A stretch of DNA of 35,275 nucleotides from Alphaproteobacteria bacterium (GTDB taxonomy: Bacteria > Pseudomonadota > Alphaproteobacteria > UBA9655), in the NCBI GenBank assembly GCA_021731585.1, contig JAKFXB010000041.1:1-35275 (forward strand), written 5' to 3'. Below are positions 29,716-35,275 of this stretch, piece by piece. Position numbers and translations under genes: made by a program. The notes beneath the pieces are model-generated. The model did no database searches. It had not been told where the DNA came from and saw nothing but the letters and a program-made list of their open reading frames with translations. Position 1 is the first letter of the stretch; each line of letters starts with the position of its first letter.

Positions 29716-29754
29716 GAGCACCTGTGACAGTTTTTCCGACAACCACAGGTGCTC
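29716..29754. repeat. Perfect 11-bp inverted repeat with 17-nt loop
   Basis: GAGCACCTGTG-acagtttttccgacaac-CACAGGTGCTC, in the non-coding segment upstream of the second LuxI/GNAT-like gene. Confidence 0.85.
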
Positions 29755-29896
29755 ACATGTACAGAACCCGTAAAGGCCTATACGTCAGGGAGTTTAGCGA
29801 AAAACAGTCTAAACGTCTACCTTTCTGAACAGACTTGTCTGTGAAGGCTCTTGATTGGGTTTTGAGCAAAAACGTTCAAATCTATAAGGAGCACCT

Positions 29897-30427
29897 ATGT
29901 TTAGCATTATTGAACCAAGTGATCATAAAGTTTATCAAACGCGTATTGACTCATTTTTGGACCTTCTCAAAGTCTATCAGAACTTTTCTCTTCCTATGGA
30001 AGAACTGGAAGATGCAACTTTCATCATCGCTTCAGACAATGAGTATGGCGTCTATGGAGGAACTCTCCTGCTTGAAAAAAACATCTGGAGTCTGGAGCGT
30101 AGGATTAGAGAAATCGTCTTAACCTTTCAGCCTGAGATGGATACTCTCTGGACAGGACGGATTGGTTTTTATAGAGGCCATGAGAATCCTTTTTCTTTAG
30201 CCAACAACTTAGAAAAATACTTTGATTTTTATCGCAATCTCTTAGAAGCCTTTAATGACTTTGGAAATAAAGAAGAGATCAACTTTCTCTGTCTTACCTT
30301 AAATCCAATTGAACACTTAAAGCTTAACAATTATGGGTTCTGGGAGTATGTAGCCAAGGTCTTACCCCATGAATCTTTAGACGCTCTGTTCCACGGTATT
30401 TTACCTTTATCGAGGAGGGTTAATTGA
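29897..30427 (+). CDS. LuxI/GNAT-like protein (paralog of 16520-17113)
   Basis: Full-length alignment with the 16520 paralog (shared YGGTLLLEK/YVGGALLVK; LNPIEHL/LDPGEYL; GFWxYV..xPxESxDxLFHGxLxL). Confidence 0.6.
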   Translation: MFSIIEPSDHKVYQTRIDSFLDLLKVYQNFSLPMEELEDATFIIASDNEYGVYGGTLLLEKNIWSLERRIREIVLTFQPEMDTLWTGRIGFYRGHENPFSLANNLEKYFDFYRNLLEAFNDFGNKEEINFLCLTLNPIEHLKLNNYGFWEYVAKVLPHESLDALFHGILPLSRRVN

Positions 30428-30966
30428 GCGTCCTCATATTCTCTCAACACTTTTCTGAGAGGAAAGCTCCTCTCCAGAATACGACAACAATCAACACAAA
30501 AACTCTCTCTTCGGAAAAGAAAAGGCCGCGTCTCATCCTAATTCGGGAAGAGCTTATTACTTTGACAGGGGATCCACACACGGCGGCCATTTTAGGTCAG
30601 TTCTTATCTTGGTGTCAGAGAGTCCCTGACTTTGACCTTTATATTGAAGAGGAGAAGAAACTTTCCTCAAAGAGTCAGTATCTCAAACATGGATGGTTTC
30701 GTAAGACGATACAGAACTTTATGGAAGAAACAATGCTCTGTGTGAGCATTATGACTTTTCATCGTTATCTGAACTTTCTTGTCGATCGAGGATGGGTTCA
30801 AATCCGCACCAATCCACAAAATAGCTTGGATCGAACAACTCAATACCGCGTCAATCTTAGAAAAGTGTGTAGTGACCTTCAAGAGCAAGGCTATACCCCA
30901 CCTGGTTTTGCAAAAGCACACTTTGCTGAGAAAAAAGAAAGTGATTCTGGGAGGAGCAGATCATGA
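30424..30966 (+). CDS. Winged-helix replication/initiation-like protein (short paralog)
   Basis: LIREELITLTGDPHTAAILGQFLSWCQRVPDFDLYIEEE...HGWFRKTIQNFMEETML...LNFLVDRGWVQIRTNPQNSLDRTTQYRVNLRKV; collinear with 30963-32396. Confidence 0.65.
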   Translation: MSVLIFSQHFSERKAPLQNTTTINTKTLSSEKKRPRLILIREELITLTGDPHTAAILGQFLSWCQRVPDFDLYIEEEKKLSSKSQYLKHGWFRKTIQNFMEETMLCVSIMTFHRYLNFLVDRGWVQIRTNPQNSLDRTTQYRVNLRKVCSDLQEQGYTPPGFAKAHFAEKKESDSGRSRS

Positions 30967-32396
30967 CTTTACAAAATGTGACTATAGAGGAGAGAGATTC
31001 TTCTCAAAGCCATCTCTCTTCTGTAACTGTTCACTCGGATAATGAACAAGTGTCTGTGATTCGTAAAGAATTTGTACTACTCACAGGCGATCCGTTCAGC
31101 GCTGTGATTCTCAATCAACTCATGTATTGGACTCAGCGTGTTAGAGATTTTGATCTTCTTTTAAAGGAGGAACGCACTTTTAGACCTGACTGTAATGTTC
31201 CCCCTCGCCATGGGTGGATTTACAAAACAGCCCACGATCTCATTGAAGAGACCATGCTTGAGATATCCCATCCCACCATGCGAAAGTACTTAAAAGTTCT
31301 TATTGATCGAGGATGGATTGATGAAAGAGCCCATCCCATTGATAAATGGAATAAAACAACCCAATACCGTGTTAATCTTAGAAAACTCCAAGAAGACTTG
31401 ATGGCAATTGGCCGTAACTTGCCTCTTGTGTATTTGAAGGAGTTTCCTTCTTCTCTTCTGGAAGAGAAGTCACCTCAACCGACTGAAAGCTCAAACTTAC
31501 AATCGAATGTAAGAAATTTACACTCGAATGAAAGTTTGGAGGAGTCCCTATTATCTTCGCCTCTGGAAAGCAAGGAAATCCCGAATGTAAAAATTTTACA
31601 TTCGAGTGTAGAGAATTTTCATTCGGATGTAAAAAACTTACAATCGAATGTAAGAAACTTACATTCATATACCTATACAGAGAATACACCAAAGACTACA
31701 AACAGAGATCACGCAGAAGGCGCGCGCGAAAATTCTGATAAAAGTTTTTTTGATGAAGTTCTTGAAATTTGGAACGCTTGTGTAAATCAGGAAGGATTAC
31801 CCCCTGCCCATCTAACCGATGAGCGGCGACGACGCATCTATTCCCTTTTCCCTTTGTATTTTGAGAGCGATTTAACTCAGTGGAAGCAGTTTTGCGAGCG
31901 TGTTTCTCACTCACCTTTTTTGATGGGCCAAGGACCTCGGAAATGGCGTGTAAGCCTGGATTGGATTCTTGTTGAGGAGAACTTGATTAAGGTTTTGGAA
32001 GGCAATTTCGACGATGGAGCCTTTCTCGAGCAAAAAACCGAAAAACTCTCTGAAGAAGTCAGAAAAAAGGAAACAAACGCTGTCCTTGCTTCCATCAAGG
32101 ATCCGGTGTGGAGAGAGTGGTGCTCCCAATTGGACTTTGAATCAAGAAATGCAGTCTCTTTGGGAGAACTGAAGAGCATAGACAATGCCAGATTCTTGGA
32201 AGTTGAAGGTGATCGCCTCGTCTGGATTGGAAGTTCAGACCCGCAAGTTCTTTCTCACATTGAAGATTTGCGTTTGAAAATTTTGCCTCTGACTCAAAGG
32301 ACTTTTCCTAAAGTCCGAAACTTCAGAACTCGTCTCTGTGAAGTCCCTTCTGCCCATCAAAAAGAAATCACCCCACAACTCGGAGAACTCTCATGA
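30963..32396 (+). CDS. Plasmid/ICE replication initiator-like protein (wHTH N-terminus, C-terminal replication-type domain)
   Basis: VIRKEFVLLTGDPFSAVILNQLMYWTQRV...YLKVLIDRGWIDERAHPIDKWNKTTQYRVNLRKL; C-terminal WKQFCERVSHSPFLMGQGPRKWRVSLDWILVEENLIKVLEGNFDDG is typical of phage/plasmid replication proteins. Confidence 0.7.
   Translation: MTLQNVTIEERDSSQSHLSSVTVHSDNEQVSVIRKEFVLLTGDPFSAVILNQLMYWTQRVRDFDLLLKEERTFRPDCNVPPRHGWIYKTAHDLIEETMLEISHPTMRKYLKVLIDRGWIDERAHPIDKWNKTTQYRVNLRKLQEDLMAIGRNLPLVYLKEFPSSLLEEKSPQPTESSNLQSNVRNLHSNESLEESLLSSPLESKEIPNVKILHSSVENFHSDVKNLQSNVRNLHSYTYTENTPKTTNRDHAEGARENSDKSFFDEVLEIWNACVNQEGLPPAHLTDERRRRIYSLFPLYFESDLTQWKQFCERVSHSPFLMGQGPRKWRVSLDWILVEENLIKVLEGNFDDGAFLEQKTEKLSEEVRKKETNAVLASIKDPVWREWCSQLDFESRNAVSLGELKSIDNARFLEVEGDRLVWIGSSDPQVLSHIEDLRLKILPLTQRTFPKVRNFRTRLCEVPSAHQKEITPQLGELS
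31497..31674. repeat. 21-bp-period array of palindromic 16-mer TTACAWTCGAWTGTAA (iteron-like)
   Basis: Copies start at 31497 and 31518, then at 31575 (degenerate), 31596, 31617, 31638 and 31659 (half); spacing is 21 bp within each block. Encodes the heptapeptide repeat V(K/R/E)NLHS(N/S/D). Confidence 0.85.
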
Positions 32397-32920
32397 ACAA
32401 AGTCCTTTTAATTGGAATTATTAGCCGTGCACCAAAAACTTATCTCACTCAACATGGCAAAGAATTTATGACTTTCTTTGTAGAAACCACTCATTCGTGG
32501 AAGGCTTGTCCCCGCGAAGGCGGGGAACCAGAATGGCATTCGGCAACGGACCGGCATCGGGTATCGGTATTTCCTGAATCTTCAGTTTGGTGGGTTAAGG
32601 ATGTTCTCAAGTGCGGCGATCATGTTTCTTTGGAGGGAAAACTTACCTATCAGCATTGGACAGATAAATTCGGTCAATCAAGGTTCACTCCCCATGTCGT
32701 GATTACAAAGATAGAAGGAAAAGTTGAACATCTCCCTTTCGCTTCGAATATGAAAGGAAAGCAACTCTCCAATCTGAATTCAAATCAAAATTTAGCAAAT
32801 TCAAATTCTGAGCTGAGCTCTGAAACAACTTCTGAGCAAGAGGTTCTCACTTCTAATTCTGAAGAGAATGAAGATGCCCTTTTTGAACTTTCGCAAGAAC
32901 ACATTCATCCAAAAAATTAA
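32393..32920 (+). CDS. ssb: Single-stranded DNA-binding protein
   Basis: MNKVLLIGIISRAPKTYLTQHGKEFMTFFVETTHSWK...TDRHRVSVFPESSVWWVKDVLKCGDHVSLEGKLTYQHWTDKFGQSRFTPHVVITKIEGKVEHL. Confidence 0.85.
   Translation: MNKVLLIGIISRAPKTYLTQHGKEFMTFFVETTHSWKACPREGGEPEWHSATDRHRVSVFPESSVWWVKDVLKCGDHVSLEGKLTYQHWTDKFGQSRFTPHVVITKIEGKVEHLPFASNMKGKQLSNLNSNQNLANSNSELSSETTSEQEVLTSNSEENEDALFELSQEHIHPKN
32509..32526. repeat. Palindromic-element core inside ssb
   Basis: TCCCCGC-gaag-GCGGGGA perfect hairpin followed by ACCAGAATGG; resembles the CCCCGCGAAGGCGGGG(A)TCCAG family of alphaproteobacterial repetitive palindromes. Confidence 0.7.
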
Positions 32921-32949
32921 CCCATTCATCAACAAAAGGAGACTCCCCG

Positions 32950-33273
32950 ATGAAAACTTACCCAAAATTTACTCCATCCTCTGAACAGATTAAGTTCCTG
33001 TTATTTTGCGCCTTTGCCTTTCTTGTCTTTACCCCAGAAGTCTTTGGCGTTGCTCAGACAACTGATGCAGGACTTAACCAAAGTACCAACAACCTTGTGG
33101 GTATTATCAATAACAGCCTTGTTCCCATCATTCTTATTTCGGGTTGCCTTGCTGCGATAGCCCTTTCCTTCATGAAATCCAGTCCAACACCCTTTATTGT
33201 CGCCATTGTCACGAGCATCAGCTTTGGCTTTGCGAAAGTGTGGATCAACACTACCTATGCCATTTGTGCCTGA
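32950..33273 (+). CDS. F-type conjugative pilin-like (TraA/TrbC) protein
   Basis: Two hydrophobic segments LVPIILISGCLAAIALSF and TPFIVAIVTSISFGFAKVWI; first gene of the tra cluster, followed by traL. Confidence 0.65.
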   Translation: MKTYPKFTPSSEQIKFLLFCAFAFLVFTPEVFGVAQTTDAGLNQSTNNLVGIINNSLVPIILISGCLAAIALSFMKSSPTPFIVAIVTSISFGFAKVWINTTYAICA

Positions 33274-33285
33274 GGAGAGAGAACT

Positions 33286-33576
33286 ATGGATCGTAGCGAA
33301 AACTTCCTCCTCAATCGCTTAGATAAGCCCTTACGATTCTTAGGAATCAATAAGGACGAAGCCCTTGTTGTCGTTATTCCTCTCTTTGGAGGATTATTTA
33401 TGGGGTGGATTGTCTCTGGCTTTATTGTGGGGATTGGAGCCCTTTCCCTTCTCCGCACCATTAAGAAACAAAATGAAGGATCTGCTTTAATCCATGCTCT
33501 TTATTGGCACCTTCCGACGCCAAGAAAGTCTATGAAGCTGCCTGTCCCTTCCCATATTCGGGAGATGATTGGGTAA
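33286..33576 (+). CDS. traL: Type IV secretion/conjugation protein TraL
   Basis: LNRLDKPLRFLGINKDEALVVVIPLFGGLFMGWIVSGFIVGIGALSLLRTIKKQNEG...ALYWHLPTP; TraL size and position. Confidence 0.85.
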   Translation: MDRSENFLLNRLDKPLRFLGINKDEALVVVIPLFGGLFMGWIVSGFIVGIGALSLLRTIKKQNEGSALIHALYWHLPTPRKSMKLPVPSHIREMIG

Positions 33577-34136
33577 TGAAAGCAGAGTTTCTCCATCATA
33601 ATATCCTGAAACTCATTTCTCAGCGTAATGTCTGGATTGGAATATCTGCGCTTATGGCGATGAGTAACATTCTCTTAAGCACAGGGCTCTTTTTTAAAAA
33701 GGAACGCACCATTTTGGTCCCTCCCCACATCACAAAGACACTGTGGGTAGAGGGAGGAGCGGTTTCAAAAGAGTATCTAGAAGAAATGGGCCTTTATATG
33801 TCCAAGCTTCTTTTAGACCTTTCGCCAGCAAGCTTTCCTTATAATCACGAAACCCTTTTAAGATATGCCACACCTGAAGCTTATGGGGCTTTAAAAAAGC
33901 AACTCATGGATGATGGGGAAGAATACACAAAACTTCAGCTTTCAACCCATTTTAAACCCACAGAAGTTAAGGCCCATCCAAGTAAGCTCAAAGTTGAGAT
34001 CAAAGGGAATCTCACCAGTTATGTCGCTGGGAAAGAAGTGAGTTCTTCTTTAGAGACGATCTCTCTGCAATTTACTCTGCGAGGGGCTGGGCTTCTTTTA
34101 GAAAAAGTCACAGGAGGCATATCCCATGAAGAATAG
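33576..34136 (+). CDS. traE: Conjugation protein TraE (start trimmed)
   Basis: MKAEFLHHNILKLISQRNVWIGISALMAMSNILLSTGLFFKKERTILVPPHITKTLWVEGGAVSKEYLEEMGLYMSKLLLDLSPAS; the upstream part of the ORF overlaps traL. Confidence 0.87.
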   Translation: MKAEFLHHNILKLISQRNVWIGISALMAMSNILLSTGLFFKKERTILVPPHITKTLWVEGGAVSKEYLEEMGLYMSKLLLDLSPASFPYNHETLLRYATPEAYGALKKQLMDDGEEYTKLQLSTHFKPTEVKAHPSKLKVEIKGNLTSYVAGKEVSSSLETISLQFTLRGAGLLLEKVTGGISHEE

Positions 34137-34860
34137 ATTCATAATGAATAAATTTGCAATTTTGTTGTTAACAGGAAGTGCAACACAAGCTGCCATTGTG
34201 CGCCCCCTTGATGAGATGAAGGTCTTAGAGGCTCCCATTGCCCAAGACGCACTGACCCGCATTAAGGTTCAAGATGATCGTATTCTCCACGTGTTTGGAA
34301 ATGCAGGAGAGTATGTTCTTGAAACCGATGACTACCAGGGCCAGATTTTTATCCGGCCCACGCCTTCTTTTGAGGCCGTACCTTCAAAGGCGATTAGCCT
34401 CACCCTGACAACAGAAGCAGGATATACCCAAGATCTCCGTCTTCTCCCTAAAAAGCAAGTCCCAGAAGCGCTTATTCTTAAAATAAATACGGACCTTGAC
34501 CAAGAGCTCAAAAACGAGAAACAAGCTTTAGCCCCTCTCTTTCGTGAAGAGATTGAAGAGTTGATTCATGCCTGCAGAGAGAATCGCATTCCCTTAGGAT
34601 ACAAGGAGGTGCCTCTCGATCTAGAAACACTTCAAGGACCTCACTTGCTTGTTAGAGAAATTCAAGGCCAGAAATTACACGGTCTGACCTATCGGATTCA
34701 AAATAACACAAAAGAGCCTCTCGTTTTATCCGAGCCTGAATTAGCCAAGTCGCTCAACCTTAATACGCCCCTCAATGCGCTTGTTGCCCTTTTGATTTCC
34801 AAAAAAACCTTAACCCCTGGAGAAGGAACGGATGTTTATGTTGCAGCTCGAGCAAATTAA
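34126..34860 (+). CDS. traK: Conjugation protein TraK (secretin-like)
   Basis: Signal peptide; gene order L-E-K-B; C-terminal LVREIQGQKLHGLTYRIQNNTKEPLVLSEPEL...GEGTDVYVAARAN. Confidence 0.8.
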   Translation: MKNRFIMNKFAILLLTGSATQAAIVRPLDEMKVLEAPIAQDALTRIKVQDDRILHVFGNAGEYVLETDDYQGQIFIRPTPSFEAVPSKAISLTLTTEAGYTQDLRLLPKKQVPEALILKINTDLDQELKNEKQALAPLFREEIEELIHACRENRIPLGYKEVPLDLETLQGPHLLVREIQGQKLHGLTYRIQNNTKEPLVLSEPELAKSLNLNTPLNALVALLISKKTLTPGEGTDVYVAARAN

Positions 34861-35275
34861 AGAGAGACTTTCTTCCTGGATCTCCAGGTTTTCCGTGTTC
34901 ACCAGCTCCGTGGGGACATGGACACGCTTTTTCCATCCTGAATCACCTCAGAGTATTCGGAGGTTACAGCTCTTTTGGCTGAGTTGTGGCGGTATGATCA
35001 TTGTGGCTTTTGCCTATGGCATGACGACGTTTTTGTTTGAAAAGACTCCTCTTTCAAAGCAAGAAGAGGAAATTAAGGCCACCTCGACATCCATTGAAAC
35101 AGCTACAAAAAAAGTAAATCTAGAGGAAGTTTTTCGCAATAGCATTGAGGATAAACTTAAAGCTCTCTCCGATAAAATAACTGCCCTTGAAACCCTCTTT
35201 CAAGAAGGTGTTAAACGCGAAGGATTTTCTTCACAAAACTCAAACCCTGAAGAAGGAAACCAAGATCCCTCTTTA
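34832..35275 (+). CDS. traB: Conjugation protein TraB, N-terminal part (runs off window end)
   Basis: Open frame from ATG 34832 or 34838 to window end: single TM IIVAFAYGMTTFLF followed by a coiled-coil-like region (KLKALSDKITALETLF). Not in the ORF track because it lacks a stop. Confidence 0.8.
   Translation, partial: MFMLQLEQIKERLSSWISRFSVFTSSVGTWTRFFHPESPQSIRRLQLFWLSCGGMIIVAFAYGMTTFLFEKTPLSKQEEEIKATSTSIETATKKVNLEEVFRNSIEDKLKALSDKITALETLFQEGVKREGFSSQNSNPEEGNQDPSL

Noticed and set aside
29835-30122. 95-aa plus-strand ORF overlapping the second LuxI/GNAT-like gene
   Set aside because: Out of frame with 29897-30427, which has clear paralog support over its full length; likely a spurious overlap.
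31497-31674. CRISPR array
   Set aside because: Repeats are 16-bp palindromes at 21-bp period with 5-bp gaps inside a CDS; no spacers of CRISPR length and no cas genes.
31378-31692. Antisense 104-aa ORF rich in HSxVxFLHS
   Set aside because: Explained by the palindromic repeat array, which produces similar peptides on both strands; not an independent gene.

Overview
Bacterial chromosomal window whose gene order and protein sequences suggest an intracellular alphaproteobacterium (Holosporales/Rickettsiales-like; inferred without a search). The left part (1-13002) is mostly conserved genes. It holds the minus-strand block yebC-ruvC-ruvA-ruvB-ybgC-tolQ-tolR-tolA (partial), then greA, a TPP-riboswitch-controlled thiamine ABC transporter (thiB-thiP-thiQ), an SDR oxidoreductase, an OmpA-like lipoprotein, a TrmH/RlmB methyltransferase, a RidA protein and a secreted Cys-rich protein. 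From about 13.1 kb the content becomes accessory: an MFS transporter, a LuxR-type autoinducer-binding domain protein without HTH, a divergent peptide deformylase, an S24-like repressor lacking the catalytic dyad, a LuxI/GNAT-like protein, a degenerate 2OG-Fe(II)-oxygenase-like protein, and tRNA-Thr(TGT). After the tRNA come a leishmanolysin-like metalloprotease, a MucR-like regulator, a 1354-aa secreted protein with a C-terminal OTU-like cysteine protease domain, and a 1120-aa LuxR-HTH/TM/NB-ARC/TPR STAND protein. The right end is the start of an F-type conjugative element: two AlpA-like proteins, a second LuxI/GNAT-like paralog, two paralogous wHTH replication proteins, SSB, pilin, TraL, TraE, TraK and partial TraB. 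The most striking signals are: a 21-bp-periodic array of a palindromic 16-mer (TTACAWTCGAWTGTAA) inside the replication-protein gene, which looks like iterons written as a heptapeptide repeat; a palindromic element inserted in frame in ssb; the topologically odd LuxR-TM-NB-ARC-TPR protein; the OTU effector candidate; and paired LuxI-like proteins with a LuxR solo next to conjugation genes.
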